Shown: positions 1 to 8,827, counted from the stretch's first letter. The stretch is DNA of 32,940 nucleotides from Mycobacterium sp. (GCA_018883075.1 VEQU01000017.1:1-32940); one strand, 5' to 3'. Notes: a model not told the origin generated them from the letters alone. Translations and numbers: made by a program.

Positions 1-2456
1 GTGTTGTTGCGCAGGTGGGTGTAGTCGTCGCGGACGCCTGCGATGGTGCGGTGCAGCACCCGCAGCGTCTCCTCGTCGAGGGCGTCCTCGGACACCCGTG
101 TCTCGCCGGTGTTCTCGTCGACCACCAGCCGCCACACCCGCTGCAGGAAGCGGTGCGCACCGACGACGTCCTTGGTGGCCCACGGCCGCGAGGCCTCCAG
201 CGGGCCCATGGACATCTCGTAGACCCGCAGCGTGTCCGCTCCGTACGAGTCGCAGATCTCGTCGGGGGAGATGGAGTTCTTCAGGCTCTTGCCGATCTTG
301 CCGAACTCTTCGAAGACCTCGGTCTCCCCGTCGGGGCCGGGCAGGTAGAACTTCCCGCCTCGTTCGACGACGTCCGCGGCCGGCACGTAGGAGCCGCGCG
401 AGTCGGTGTAGGCGTGCGCCTGGATGTAGCCCTGGTTGACCAGGCGGCGGTAGGGCTCCCGCGATGTCACATAGCCGAGGTCGTGCAGAACCTTGTGCCA
501 GAATCGGGAGTACAGCAGGTGCAGCACCGCGTGCTCGACCCCGCCGACGTAGAGGTCCACACCGCCGGGGTCGCGCGGCCCGTGTTCGGTGGGCCGCGGA
601 CCCATCCAGTACGCCTCGTTCTCGATCGCACAGAACTGCTCGGAGTTGTGCGGGTCGGCGTATCTCAACTCGTACCAGGAACTGCCGGCCCACTGCGGCA
701 TGACGTTGGTGTCGCGGGTGTAGGTCTTTAGGCCGTCGCCGAGGTCGAGATCGACCTGCACCCAGTCGGTCGCCTTGTTAAGCGGCGGCGACGGCTCACT
801 GTCCGGGCTCTCCGGATCGAACAGCACCGGCGAGTAGTCCTCGATGTCGGGCAACTCCACCGGCAGCATCGACTCCGGCAGCGGGTGCACCCGGCCGTCG
901 GCGTCGTAGACGATCGGAAACGGCTCACCCCAATATCTCTGCCGCGCGAACAGCCAGTCGCGCAGTTTGTACTCCACGCGCTCGCGGCCGCGGCCGTCGG
1001 CCTCGAGTCGTGCGGTCATGGCTTTCTTCGCGGCGTCGACACCGAGGCCGTCGAGGTGACCGGAGTTCACCAGCGTGCCGTCGCCGATGTAGGCCTCCTG
1101 CGAAACGTCGCCGCCGGCAATCACTTCGGTGATCGGGAGACCGAACGCCTGCGCGAACTCCCAGTCGCGCTCGTCGTGCGCGGGCACCGCCATGATCGCG
1201 CCGGTACCGTAACCGAGCAGAACGTAGTCGGCGATGAACACCGGGATGCGCTGGCCGTTCGCCGGGTTCGTGGCGTAGGCGCCGGTGAACACACCGGTCT
1301 TGGTCTTGTTCTCCTGGCGCTCCAGATCAGACTTGGCGGCGATCGAACGGCGATAGTCGGCCACCGCATCCGCGGGTGTGGCCGCACTGCCGGTCCACCG
1401 CGGATCGACACCCGAAGGCCACTGCGCGGCGGTGAGTGTGTCGACGAGGTCGTGCTCGGGTGCCAGCACCATGTAGGTGGCGCCGAACAAGGTGTCGGGC
1501 CGGGTGGTGAACACCTCGATGTCGGTGTCACCGGAGGCGAACAGCACAGCCGCGCCGGTGGAGCGGCCGATCCAGTTGCGCTGCATGGTCTTGACCTTGT
1601 CGGGCCAGTCCAGGACGTCGAGGTCCTCCAGCAGGCGGTCAGAGTAGGCGGTGATGCGCATCATCCACTGGCGCAGGCGCTTGCGGAAGACCGGGAAGTT
1701 GCCGCGTTCGCTGCGGCCGTCCGCGGTGACCTCCTCGTTGGCCAGCACGGTGCCCAGACCGGGACACCAGTTGACCATCGAGTCGGCGCGGTAGACCAGC
1801 CGGTGGGCGTCGATGACGTCGGCGCGCTCACCCGGCGACAGCTCCGTCCACTGCCGCCCGTCATGCAGCGTCCTTGTGCCGCTGGCGAATTCGGCGATCA
1901 GCTCGCCGACCGGGCGGGCTTTGTTGGCCTCGGTGTCGAACCAGGCGTTGTAGATCTGCAGGAAGATCCATTGCGTCCAGGTGTAGAAGTCGACGTCGGT
2001 GGTGGAGAAGCTGCGCCGCTGATCGTGGCCGAGGCCGAGCCGGCCCAACTGGCGGCGGAAGTTCTCGATGTTGGCATCGGTGCGGGTGCGCGGGTGCGTT
2101 CCCGTTTGCACGGCGTACTGCTCGGCGGGCAGTCCGAAGGAGTCGAATCCCAGCGCGTGCAGCACGTTGCGTCCGGTCATCCGGAAGTAGCGCGCATAGA
2201 CGTCAGTGGCGATGTAGCCCAACGGGTGACCGACATGCAGACCCTCGCCCGAGGGGTAGGGGAACATGTCCTGGACGAACATCTTGTCCTGCGGTACCGC
2301 GCTGCCATCGGTAGGCGCCAGCGAACCGACGGGATTGGGGACGTTGAACGTTCCCCAGCGGCTCCAGTTGTCTTGCCACTGCGCCTCGATGCGCCCGGCG
2401 GACTGCGCGGTGTAGCGGTGTGCCGGCACGTCGGCGTCGGTCGGCGAGTCGGTCAC
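1..2456 (-). CDS. leuS: Leucyl-tRNA synthetase, C-terminus cut by window edge
   Basis: Class Ia aminoacyl-tRNA synthetase that charges tRNA-Leu in the cytoplasm. The frame is open from a GTG at 2456 down to base 1 (818 codons), so roughly the last 150 residues of a typical 970-residue protein are missing. Visible signatures are HVGH (HIGH motif) near residue 75, the CP1 editing motif TTRPDTLFG around 1485-1511, the WCE zinc-type segment, and a KMSKS-position motif reading KIGKS at 285-299. The last complete residues are THLRNN. The GTG start is supported by the N-terminus [18 protein letters not shown] and by a TACCCT -10 hexamer (2464-2469) leaving only 7 nt before the start, which suggests a leaderless mRNA. 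It is divergent from the secreted-protein gene at 2639. Identity is certain from the sequence. Confidence 0.97.
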   Translation of the reverse strand, partial: MTDSPTDADVPAHRYTAQSAGRIEAQWQDNWSRWGTFNVPNPVGSLAPTDGSAVPQDKMFVQDMFPYPSGEGLHVGHPLGYIATDVYARYFRMTGRNVLHALGFDSFGLPAEQYAVQTGTHPRTRTDANIENFRRQLGRLGLGHDQRRSFSTTDVDFYTWTQWIFLQIYNAWFDTEANKARPVGELIAEFASGTRTLHDGRQWTELSPGERADVIDAHRLVYRADSMVNWCPGLGTVLANEEVTADGRSERGNFPVFRKRLRQWMMRITAYSDRLLEDLDVLDWPDKVKTMQRNWIGRSTGAAVLFASGDTDIEVFTTRPDTLFGATYMVLAPEHDLVDTLTAAQWPSGVDPRWTGSAATPADAVADYRRSIAAKSDLERQENKTKTGVFTGAYATNPANGQRIPVFIADYVLLGYGTGAIMAVPAHDERDWEFAQAFGLPITEVIAGGDVSQEAYIGDGTLVNSGHLDGLGVDAAKKAMTARLEADGRGRERVEYKLRDWLFARQRYWGEPFPIVYDADGRVHPLPESMLPVELPDIEDYSPVLFDPESPDSEPSPPLNKATDWVQVDLDLGDGLKTYTRDTNVMPQWAGSSWYELRYADPHNSEQFCAIENEAYWMGPRPTEHGPRDPGGVDLYVGGVEHAVLHLLYSRFWHKVLHDLGYVTSREPYRRLVNQGYIQAHAYTDSRGSYVPAADVVERGGKFYLPGPDGETEVFEEFGKIGKSLKNSISPDEICDSYGADTLRVYEMSMGPLEASRPWATKDVVGAHRFLQRVWRLVVDENTGETRVSEDALDEETLRVLHRTIAGVRDDYTHLRNN

Positions 2457-2463
2457 GACTGAC

Positions 2464-2469
2464 AGGGTA
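2464..2469 (-). promoter_or_regulatory. Candidate -10 box of leuS, leaderless spacing
   Basis: On the minus strand the hexamer is TACCCT (pattern TANNNT) and is followed by 7 nt and then the GTG of leuS. A start point 7 nt downstream of the hexamer would fall on the start codon. The -35 region overlaps one arm of the 9-bp inverted repeat at 2483-2517 and has only a weak TTG-type match. Confidence 0.5.
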
Positions 2470-2482
2470 TCGCCGCCAGTGG

Positions 2483-2517
2483 GCCTGCAACGGGGCGGTA
2501 TCAGTTGCGTTGCAGGC
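2483..2517. repeat. 9-bp inverted repeat between leuS and the Mtc28-like gene
   Basis: The arms GCCTGCAAC (2483-2491) and GTTGCAGGC (2509-2517) are perfectly complementary and separated by 17 nt. One arm overlaps the expected -35 position for leuS. It may be an operator or an RNA hairpin; no regulator can be assigned. Confidence 0.6.
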
Positions 2518-2574
2518 AGGTCAGAGGTTGGTTCCAGGACGGTTCCGGCGGCGTTTTCGCACCGTTCGGCTGGC

Positions 2575-2580
2575 TACATT
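2575..2580 (+). promoter_or_regulatory. Candidate -10 box for the Mtc28-like gene
   Basis: TACATT fits the mycobacterial TANNNT -10 pattern and lies 59 nt before the ATG at 2639. The -35 region is not convincing. The predicted 5' leader would contain a 6-bp hairpin (GGGCCG/CGGCCC, 2599-2615) directly ahead of the ribosome binding site AGAAGGA (2623-2629). Confidence 0.35.
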
Positions 2581-2638
2581 CGCCTGCAGACGACAACTGG
2601 GCCGCCGATCGGCCCAACGTGTGAGAAGGACTTCTGCG

Positions 2639-3727
2639 ATGAACAGCATCGCCCGCAATTGGCGGGTAGTCATTGGTGGTGTCGCCGCCGGTTCGGCGGC
2701 CCTGATCGGTTTCGCCGGCACCTACGCCTCGGCCGAGCCGGTCGTTCCCGTGCAGCCCGTGCCGGCTCCGGCGACGGTGACGCAGACGGTGACCGTGACC
2801 CCGCAGGCCGTCGCGGCCGCACCTGCCGCTGTCCCAGCCGCGGTTGCCCCGGCCGCCGTCCCCGCTGAGGTTCCCGTCGCGCTCGCTCCCGCCGCCGTTC
2901 CCGCCGCTGCCCCGCTGGGTGCCCCCGCCGCCGTCGCCGCGGCACCGGCGGTCGCTCCTGCGGCAACGCTGCCGCCGGCCACCTCCGGAACCCTCACCGA
3001 GTTCTTCGCCGAGAAGGGCGTGGCAATGGAGCCGCAGAAGGCGGAGGGCTTCACCGCGCTGAGCATCGTGCTGCCGATGCCCACCGGCTGGAGCGTCATC
3101 CCCGACCCCAACGTCCCCGACGCGTTCATAGTGCTGGCCGACCGCAAGGGCGGTGACGCGCTGTACACACCGAACGCCCAGCTGATGATCTACAAGCTGG
3201 TCGGCGAGTTCGACCCGCGCGAGGCAATCAGCCACGGCTACATCGACAGCCAGAAGCTGTTCGCCTGGCAGTCGACCGCCGCGTCGATGGCCGACTTCGG
3301 CGGCTTCCCGTCATCGATCATCGGCGGCACCTATCGCGAGAACGACGTCACGCTGAACACCTCGCGCCGTCACCTGATCGCGCAGTCCGGCGCGGACCGC
3401 TATCTGGTGTCGCTGTTCGTGACGACCTCCGCCAGTCAGGTGGTCGCCACCGCGGCGGCCACCGACGCGATCGTCAACGGATTCAAGGTGATCGACCCGG
3501 CCGTCGCCGCGGCTCAGGCCGCACAGGCGGCGCAGGCCGCGCAGGCCGCGCAGGCCGCCGCCCCCGCAGCGACAGCAGCCGCGGCACCGGCAGCACCCGC
3601 AGCGGCCCCGGTCACCGACGCAGCGGCGGCCGCCGCCGCTCCCGCGACCGTGGCAAGCCCCACCATCGCGACGGCACCGCCGATCGCTTCGGCACCGCCT
3701 GTCGCGGCGGCGCAGCCCGCCGCGTAG
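2639..3727 (+). CDS. Secreted Ala/Pro-rich LpqN/Mtc28-family protein
   Basis: A 362-residue exported protein resembling the M. tuberculosis 28-kDa proline-rich antigen Mtc28 (Rv0040c). The ATG at 2639 follows AGAAGGA by about 9 nt; upstream in-frame codons are rejected because they lack a signal peptide. Residues 1-32 form a Sec signal (MNSIARNWRVV, hydrophobic core, then ASA|EP). Residues 33-115 are an Ala/Pro/Val-rich linker. Residues about 118-290 are the folded LpqN-type domain, with segments such as GYIDSQKLFAWQ, GGFPSSIIGGTYREND and TLNTSRRH that I recall almost unchanged in Rv0040c. The C-terminal 65 residues are low-complexity, starting with AAQ repeats. There is no lipobox cysteine, so it should be secreted and not lipid-anchored. 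The biochemical function is unknown. Confidence 0.9.
   Translation: MNSIARNWRVVIGGVAAGSAALIGFAGTYASAEPVVPVQPVPAPATVTQTVTVTPQAVAAAPAAVPAAVAPAAVPAEVPVALAPAAVPAAAPLGAPAAVAAAPAVAPAATLPPATSGTLTEFFAEKGVAMEPQKAEGFTALSIVLPMPTGWSVIPDPNVPDAFIVLADRKGGDALYTPNAQLMIYKLVGEFDPREAISHGYIDSQKLFAWQSTAASMADFGGFPSSIIGGTYRENDVTLNTSRRHLIAQSGADRYLVSLFVTTSASQVVATAAATDAIVNGFKVIDPAVAAAQAAQAAQAAQAAQAAAPAATAAAAPAAPAAAPVTDAAAAAAAPATVASPTIATAPPIASAPPVAAAQPAA
3510..3560 (+). repeat. Tandem 9-bp repeats coding for AAQ
   Basis: Copies of a GC-rich 9-mer of the type GCGCAGGCC/GCACAGGCG run in phase and encode (AAQ)n near the C-terminus of the secreted protein. Near-identical codons in adjacent units suggest recent slippage expansion. 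Confidence 0.65.
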
Positions 3728-3748
3728 CACCCGCCCGCTGCTCGTATT

Positions 3749-4102
3749 GTGAGCGCCATGGTCATCGGCGCGTGGATATGTCTGCTGCTGGCAGTCTTCA
3801 TCGGCGCGGCCGGCGTGCGGACGCTGTCGCGCCGCTCATCCGCCGACCTCACCGCACAGGTGCTGCGCATGGTGGCGCCCACCCAACTGGCGGCCGCCGT
3901 CATGCTCGCGGCCGGGGGCGTCGTCGCACTCCTGGCGCCGGCGAGATTCGGCCTGCCCGCACTCGTCGTCGGCGTGGCCGGAGCGGTGACCACGGTCGCC
4001 GCCGGATCATGGCAAGGCGCCCGCTACGCCGCGGCCCGCGAGTCGGCTGGCGGCTGCGGCTCGGAAGGCGGCTGCGGAACCTGTACTAAGGCGTGCGGCT
4101 AG
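3749..4102 (+). CDS. Small membrane protein with cysteine-rich tail (Rv0039c-like)
   Basis: A 117-residue integral membrane protein with no assigned function, in the position of M. tuberculosis Rv0039c. The start is the GTG at 3749 (MSAMVIG) or the ATG at 3758 (MVIG). Three hydrophobic segments are visible at about residues 5-22 (WICLLLAVFIGAAG), 44-62 and 67-87. The tail is unusual: four cysteines in 14 residues with spacing CX5CX2CX3C and otherwise Gly/Ser/Thr/Lys, which could bind a metal. It begins 21 nt after the secreted LpqN-like gene on the same strand and is probably co-transcribed. Its stop TAG (4100-4102) interlocks with the opposing yqgE stop through the palindrome CTAG. Confidence 0.8.
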   Translation: MSAMVIGAWICLLLAVFIGAAGVRTLSRRSSADLTAQVLRMVAPTQLAAAVMLAAGGVVALLAPARFGLPALVVGVAGAVTTVAAGSWQGARYAAARESAGGCGSEGGCGTCTKACG

Positions 4103-4716
4103 TTGCGGCTGATGTCTATCGGATGGGTGGCCAGTAGCGCCATCGGCATCGGCTGACGGCGCAGCACCCGCGACCACAAATCCACCCGCGGCCCTACCAG
4201 AACGTCGGACGGAAGCGCCGACAGCACGATCCAGTCGTCGCGCTCGATCTCACCCTCAAGCTGGCCGATAGTCCAACCCGAATAGCCGGCATAGATCCGC
4301 ACGCCTTCGACGGAGGCCTCGATCAGCTCCGGGTCGGCGTCGAGATCCACCATGACGATGCGCCCGGCCACGTGACGCAGCCCCGGCATGCCCTCCGGGT
4401 CCACGCCGACACGCAGCGTGCCCAGACACAGCGCGGCATCACGTTTCACCGGGCCGCCGATGAACATCGTCTTCGGTTTGGAGGCCAGATCCGACCACTG
4501 CGGAAGAACGTTATGCACGGCGGTCTCGCTAGGCCGATTGAGCACCACACCCAGCGTGCCGCCGTCGTTGTGCTCGACGACGTAGATCACGCTGCGCCGG
4601 AACGTCGGCTCGAGCAAGTCGGTGCTGGCCAGCAGCAGAGTGCCCGCCCGCACCCGGTTGGCCGCGGGCGCGACGTGGTACTCCCCCGCGTCCTCGGGGT
4701 CTTCCGGCTGCGCCAC
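4099..4716 (-). CDS. YqgE/AlgH family protein (Rv0038-like)
   Basis: A 205-residue protein of the UPF0301 (YqgE/AlgH) family, close in sequence to Rv0038. The family's biochemical role is not established. Characteristic stretches are AGTLLLASTDLLEPTFRRSV near residue 25, HNDGGTLGVVLNRP, FIGGPVKRDAALCLG, VRIYAGYSGWTIGQLEGEI and SALPSDVLVGPR. I chose the GTG at 4716 because the protein then starts MAQPEDPED, as in its homologue. The long upstream in-frame extension (to 5358) runs antisense through the MFS gene and is not credible. It is convergent with the small membrane protein and divergent from the transporter, 70 bp away. Confidence 0.93.
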   Translation of the reverse strand: MAQPEDPEDAGEYHVAPAANRVRAGTLLLASTDLLEPTFRRSVIYVVEHNDGGTLGVVLNRPSETAVHNVLPQWSDLASKPKTMFIGGPVKRDAALCLGTLRVGVDPEGMPGLRHVAGRIVMVDLDADPELIEASVEGVRIYAGYSGWTIGQLEGEIERDDWIVLSALPSDVLVGPRVDLWSRVLRRQPMPMALLATHPIDISRN

Positions 4717-4774
4717 CTCACCATCATGGCACGCGATGAGGCGGTGAGCAGGCAGGCGCAAAGCGCACGGTTTG

Positions 4775-4780
4775 TAGGGT
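4775..4780 (+). promoter_or_regulatory. Candidate -10 box of the MFS transporter, leaderless spacing
   Basis: TAGGGT (TANNNT) ends 6 nt before the GTG at 4787, so transcription would begin at or next to the start codon. No Shine-Dalgarno sequence is present. The -35 match is weak. Confidence 0.45.
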
Positions 4781-4786
4781 GGGCCG

Positions 4787-6061
4787 GTGGTCGCCACACC
4801 CGATTCCGGCTCGTTGTGGCGGCGAGTGCAGGGTCTGCGTGACTTCCGGCGACTGCTCGACCTGCGGACCGCAAGCCAATTCGGCGACGGACTGTTCCAG
4901 GCCGGTCTGGCCGGCGGTCTGCTGTTCAACCCGGAACGCGCCGCGTCCCCGTGGGCGGTGGCCGGAGCGTTCGCCGTGCTGTTCCTGCCGTACTCGTTGC
5001 TCGGACCGTTCGCCGGTGCGCTGCTGGACCGATGGGATCGCCGCGTCGTGCTCATCTGGGCCAACGCCGCACGGGTGCTGCTGGTGCTGGGCGTGGCCGC
5101 GCTACTGGCCGGCGGGGCGCGGGATCTGTTCGTGCTGTGCGGGGCGCTCGCGGTCAACGGCGCGAGCCGGTTCGTCACCTCCGGACTCTCCGCCGCACTG
5201 CCGGATGTGGTGCCGCAAGCGGAAGTAGTGACGATGAACTCCGTCGCCACCGCCGTCGGTGCCACCGCGACATTCCTGGGCGCGAACTTCATGCTGCTGC
5301 CGCGGTGGATGTTCGGTGCCGGTGACGCGGGTGCGGCGACGATCATCGGCATCGTCACCGTGCCACTGGCGCTCGCCCTGCTGTTGTCGCTGCGATTCGC
5401 TCCGGGTGTTCTCGGACCGGTTCACACGGCGGTGCACGGCTCGCCGCTGTACGCGGTGGCCACCGGCTGGGCCTACGGGCTGCGCGCGGTGCGGGACACA
5501 CCGGCGGCCGCAGCGACGCTGGCCGGCCTGGCCGCCCACCGGATGGTGTTCGGAATCAACACGCTGCTGGTGCTGGTGATCGTCCGCTACACCGGAACCG
5601 CCGGTATCGCCGGGCTGGGCACGGCGGTGGTATTCGTCGCCGCGACCGGCGGCGGGTCCTTTCTGGCGAACCTGCTCGCGCCCGGCGCGATCGGCCGGTG
5701 GGGCCGCTACGCGGTGGCCAACACCGCGTTGATGAGCGCGGCCGTGATCCAGATCGCCGGCGCCAGCCTGCACGTGGCCGTCATGGTGGTCTGCGGGTTC
5801 TTCCTCGGGTTTGCCGGTCAGATGGTCAAGCTGTGCGCCGATTCGACCATGCAGATCGATGTGAGCGACGCCCTGCGCGGCCACGTTTTCGCCGTGCAGG
5901 ACGCGTTGTTCTGGATGGCGTTCATTGCGGCCGTCACCGCGGCAGCCGCCGTGATACCGGTCGACGGGCACTCCGGATGGCTGGCGCTGGCGGGCTCCGC
6001 GGTGTACCTGGCCGGGTTGGCCGCGCACGCGAGACTCGGCCGCAGCCGAGCACAGAACTAG
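4787..6061 (+). CDS. MFS transporter (Rv0037c-like)
   Basis: A 424-residue major facilitator superfamily permease, probably an exporter of unknown substrate. About twelve hydrophobic helices are visible. The MFS loop 2-3 signature appears as [21 protein letters not shown] (about residues 72-92). The N-terminus [28 protein letters not shown] and the helix [20 protein letters not shown] resemble the macrolide-efflux type. Key charged residues of motif A (D and R pairs) are intact and the length is normal for the family. Ten bases separate its stop from the next ATG (6072), so the two form an operon. The substrate cannot be deduced. Confidence 0.92.
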   Translation: MVATPDSGSLWRRVQGLRDFRRLLDLRTASQFGDGLFQAGLAGGLLFNPERAASPWAVAGAFAVLFLPYSLLGPFAGALLDRWDRRVVLIWANAARVLLVLGVAALLAGGARDLFVLCGALAVNGASRFVTSGLSAALPDVVPQAEVVTMNSVATAVGATATFLGANFMLLPRWMFGAGDAGAATIIGIVTVPLALALLLSLRFAPGVLGPVHTAVHGSPLYAVATGWAYGLRAVRDTPAAAATLAGLAAHRMVFGINTLLVLVIVRYTGTAGIAGLGTAVVFVAATGGGSFLANLLAPGAIGRWGRYAVANTALMSAAVIQIAGASLHVAVMVVCGFFLGFAGQMVKLCADSTMQIDVSDALRGHVFAVQDALFWMAFIAAVTAAAAVIPVDGHSGWLALAGSAVYLAGLAAHARLGRSRAQN

Positions 6062-6071
6062 GCTCGTCGCC

Positions 6072-6842
6072 ATGACCGCAGCCGGGATCGTCGCTGATCT
6101 GCACGCCGAGAGCCAGGCCCTCGACGCACTCGTCGCAGACCTCGCCCCCGAACAGTGGGCGACGCCGACGCCGGCACCGCGATGGACCATCGCCCACCAG
6201 ATCGGCCATCTGCTGTGGACCGACCGGCTGGCGCTGACCTCGATCACCGACGAGTCCGGGTTCACCGCGATCGTGGCGGCCGCGCAACCGAAGATGGACA
6301 CCTTCGTCGACGACGGCGCCGACGAGTTGGCCGCGCAGCCACCCGAGCGACTGCTCACCGACTGGCGGCGCACCCGCAACGATTTGCACTCCGCGCTGCC
6401 GACTGTGCCCGACGGCCGCAAGCTGCTGTGGTTCGGCCCGCCGATGGGTGCGGCGTCGATGGCGACCGCCCGGCTGATGGAGACCTGGGCGCACGGCCTC
6501 GACGTGGCGGACGCACTCGGCGTCGCGGTGGTTCCGACGGCGCGGCTGCGCTCGATCGCCCATCTCGGGGTGCGCACCCGCGACTTCGCCTTCACCGTGC
6601 ACGGGCTCACGCCACCGGCCGAACCGTTCCGGGTGGAACTGACCGCGCCGGACGGCAGCACGTGGGTGTGGGGTCCCGATGACGCCGCACAAAGGGTCAC
6701 CGGCACGGCCCTGGACTTCTGTTACCTGGTGACTCAGCGGCGCGCGCGGGCCGGACTCGACCTGCACGCGCGCGGCGACGACGCCCAGACGTGGCTGGAC
6801 ATCGCGCAGGCCTTCGCGGGCCCGCCCGGCGCGGGGCGCTGA
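6072..6842 (+). CDS. MDMPI/DinB-like metal-binding protein, TIGR03084 type (Rv0036c-like)
   Basis: A 256-residue protein of the mycothiol-dependent maleylpyruvate isomerase / DinB-like superfamily, equivalent to Rv0036c. The N-terminal four-helix bundle carries the expected divalent-metal ligands: H46 in [15 protein letters not shown], and E137 and H141 in [15 protein letters not shown]; the Glu-to-His spacing of four is as in MDMPI enzymes. The C-terminal part (about 175-250) looks like the SCP-2-like tail of the family ([18 protein letters not shown]). Its own reaction is unknown; a mycothiol-dependent transfer or isomerisation is inference. It follows the MFS gene by 10 nt and is probably translated from the same mRNA. 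Confidence 0.88.
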   Translation: MTAAGIVADLHAESQALDALVADLAPEQWATPTPAPRWTIAHQIGHLLWTDRLALTSITDESGFTAIVAAAQPKMDTFVDDGADELAAQPPERLLTDWRRTRNDLHSALPTVPDGRKLLWFGPPMGAASMATARLMETWAHGLDVADALGVAVVPTARLRSIAHLGVRTRDFAFTVHGLTPPAEPFRVELTAPDGSTWVWGPDDAAQRVTGTALDFCYLVTQRRARAGLDLHARGDDAQTWLDIAQAFAGPPGAGR

Positions 6843-6893
6843 GCGCGTAGCGCGAAGAGCAGCCGCGCCGAATCAGACCCGGAGCCAGGGGCG

Positions 6894-7361
6894 CTAGAGT
6901 CCGGCCGCTCCGTCGGCCGCACCGTCGCCGTCGGTGTCGATCAGCATGACGTCCCAGCCGCCGTCGCCGTCGGTATCGACGTAGCCCCGCCCCGCCGCAC
7001 CGGTGATCGCCCGGTCGGCGAGACCGTCGCGGTCGGTGTCGAGCAGACGGTCGGCGGTCCCGTCACCGTCGACGTCGACGTCGGATTCGGCCGCGGCGTG
7101 CTCCACCCCGTCGAGGCCGAACCATCGCAGCGGCCGCGCCGAAGCACCCGCACCCAATGCCCAACTGCCCGAACCGTCATCGGTGTAGCGCGCCTCGGCG
7201 GTGCCGTCGTCATCGAGATCCAGCGCCGCGTGGTCGGCCAGACCGTCGCCGTCGTCGTCGCTCATAAGGTCGTCGAACAACCCGTCGCCGTCGAGATCGA
7301 CCGACGCCGGCCCGGTCCAGATCGTCGCGGTGCCGTCGCCGGCGTCTAAGCAGTAGTCCAC
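6894..7361 (-). CDS. Acidic DxDGDG-repeat protein behind pcnA (Rv3906c-like)
   Basis: A 155-residue, strongly acidic protein made largely of aspartate-rich calcium-loop repeats. Units include DLDGDGLFDDL, DDDGDGLADHA, DLDDDGTAEAR, DVDGDGTADRL, DTDRDGLADRA, DTDGDGGWDV and DTDGDGAADG. These match the DxDxDG loop of EF-hands, dockerins and thrombospondin type 3 repeats. No signal peptide or membrane segment is seen, which is odd because such repeats usually work in calcium-rich extracellular space. The GTG at 7361 is the only usable start: an in-frame TAA sits two codons upstream. The pcnA stop is only 6 nt upstream, so translation is probably coupled. I recall Rv3906c, next to pcnA in M. tuberculosis, as having weak similarity to pullulanases; this may be its relative. 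Function unknown. Confidence 0.8.
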   Translation of the reverse strand: MDYCLDAGDGTATIWTGPASVDLDGDGLFDDLMSDDDGDGLADHAALDLDDDGTAEARYTDDGSGSWALGAGASARPLRWFGLDGVEHAAAESDVDVDGDGTADRLLDTDRDGLADRAITGAAGRGYVDTDGDGGWDVMLIDTDGDGAADGAAGL

Positions 7362-7367
7362 GCCCCG

Positions 7368-8819
7368 TTAGACGGCTGAGTCACCCCGGGCGTTCCACCA
7401 CGCCAGCAATTCGGCGGTCGCCTCCTCGCGCGACATCGGGCCGCGGTCCAGCCGCAGTTCCTTGAGGTGGTTCCACGCCTCCCCCACCTGCGGGCCGGGC
7501 GGGATGTCGAGCAGTCGCATGATCTCGTTGCCGTCCAGATCGGGGCGTACCCGGGCCAGATCTTCCCTGGCGGCCAACTCCGCGATCCGCACCTCCAGTC
7601 CGTCGTAGTTGGCCTGCAGTGCTGCGGCGCGTCGTTTATTGCGCGTCGTGCAGTCGGCGCGCACCAGCTTGTGCAGCCGCGGCAGGAGCGGCCCGGCGTC
7701 GGCGACGTAGCGGCGCACCGCGGAGTCGGTCCATCTGCCATCGCCGTAGCCGTGGAAGCGCAGATGCAGATACACCAGTTGCGAGACGTCGTCGATCATC
7801 TGCTTGGAGTACTTCAGTGCCCGCATCCGCTTGCGCACCATCTTGGCGCCGACCACTTCGTGGTGGTGGAAGCTCACCCCGCCGTCGGCCTCGTGGCGGC
7901 GGGTGGCCGGCTTGCCGATGTCGTGCAGCAGCGCCGCCCACCGCAGCACCAGATCACGCTCGCCAGGCTCTTCCAACGCGATCGCCTGGCGCAGCACGGT
8001 CAGCGAATGCTGGTAGACGTCCTTGTGCTGGTGGTGTTCGTCGATGGCCATCTGCATGCCGCCGATCTCCGGCAGCACCACCTCGCCCATCCCGGTCTGC
8101 ACCATCAGCTCGATACCGGCCACCGGGTTGGCGCCGAGCAGCATCTTGTCGAGTTCCACGGCCACCCGCTCGACGGTGATGCGGCCCAGTTGCGGCGCCA
8201 TCGCGACGATCGCCTCGCGCACCCGATCGGCGACGCCGAACTCCAACTGGGAGACGAAGCGCGCGGCGCGCAGCATGCGCAGCGGATCGTCGCCGAAGGA
8301 CACCTCCGGTTCGGCGGGGGTGTCCAGGATGCGTGCGCGCACGGCCGCCAATCCGCCGAGCGGATCGAGGAATTCCCCCGGCCCGGTGTCGGTGATCCGC
8401 ACCGCCATGGCGTTGGCGGTGAAGTCGCGCCGCACCAGGTCGTCCTCGAGCCGATCGCCGTAGCGCACCTGCGGGTTGCGTGACACCTGGTCATAGTCGT
8501 CGGCGCGGAAGGTGGTGATCTCCAGGCGGTGTCCGGACTTGCCGACGCCCACGGTGCCGAAGTCGATGCCGGTGTCCCACATCGCGTCCGCCCACGGCCG
8601 GACGATGTGCTGCACCTGCTCGGGGCGGGCGTCGGTGGTGAAATCGAGGTCGGTGGTCAGCCGGCCCAGCACCGCATCACGCACGCTGCCGCCCACGAGG
8701 TACAGCTCGTGGCCGGCCGCTACGAACCGGCCGCCGATCTCCCGCAGCACATGCCCGTGCGCGTTGAGTGCGACGGCGGCGCGAGCCAGCAGCTCGGCAT
8801 CGTCGGTGGCATCGGGCAC
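7368..8819 (-). CDS. pcnA: CCA-adding enzyme / poly(A) polymerase family nucleotidyltransferase
   Basis: A 483-residue class II tRNA nucleotidyltransferase-family enzyme. It probably adds or repairs the 3'-CCA of tRNAs, although it carries the historic name pcnA in mycobacteria (Rv3907c, 480 residues). The nucleotidyltransferase head shows LVGGSVRDAVLGR (GGSVRD at 43-48) and the catalytic TDLDFTTDA (D57, D59). RNA-binding signatures such as RRDFTANAMAV and DPLRMLRAARF follow. A C-terminal HD domain contains LLHDIGKPATR near residue 297. The GTG at 8819 gives the family N-terminus; longer forms run through mutT4 antisense and are rejected. It is divergent from mutT4 with 57 bp between starts, and is followed after 6 nt by the DxDGDG gene. 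Confidence 0.95.
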   Translation of the reverse strand: MPDATDDAELLARAAVALNAHGHVLREIGGRFVAAGHELYLVGGSVRDAVLGRLTTDLDFTTDARPEQVQHIVRPWADAMWDTGIDFGTVGVGKSGHRLEITTFRADDYDQVSRNPQVRYGDRLEDDLVRRDFTANAMAVRITDTGPGEFLDPLGGLAAVRARILDTPAEPEVSFGDDPLRMLRAARFVSQLEFGVADRVREAIVAMAPQLGRITVERVAVELDKMLLGANPVAGIELMVQTGMGEVVLPEIGGMQMAIDEHHQHKDVYQHSLTVLRQAIALEEPGERDLVLRWAALLHDIGKPATRRHEADGGVSFHHHEVVGAKMVRKRMRALKYSKQMIDDVSQLVYLHLRFHGYGDGRWTDSAVRRYVADAGPLLPRLHKLVRADCTTRNKRRAAALQANYDGLEVRIAELAAREDLARVRPDLDGNEIMRLLDIPPGPQVGEAWNHLKELRLDRGPMSREEATAELLAWWNARGDSAV

Positions 8820-8827
8820 GTCCGGTG

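Noticed and set aside
885..2462. 525-codon plus-strand open frame
   Set aside because: It is antisense to leuS, whose motifs read clearly on the minus strand. High GC creates long open shadow frames, and its product is a low-complexity Val/Gly/Arg sequence.
5102..6706. 534-codon minus-strand open frame
   Set aside because: Antisense to the MFS and MDMPI genes. The product is Arg/His/Gln-rich with no recognisable domain.
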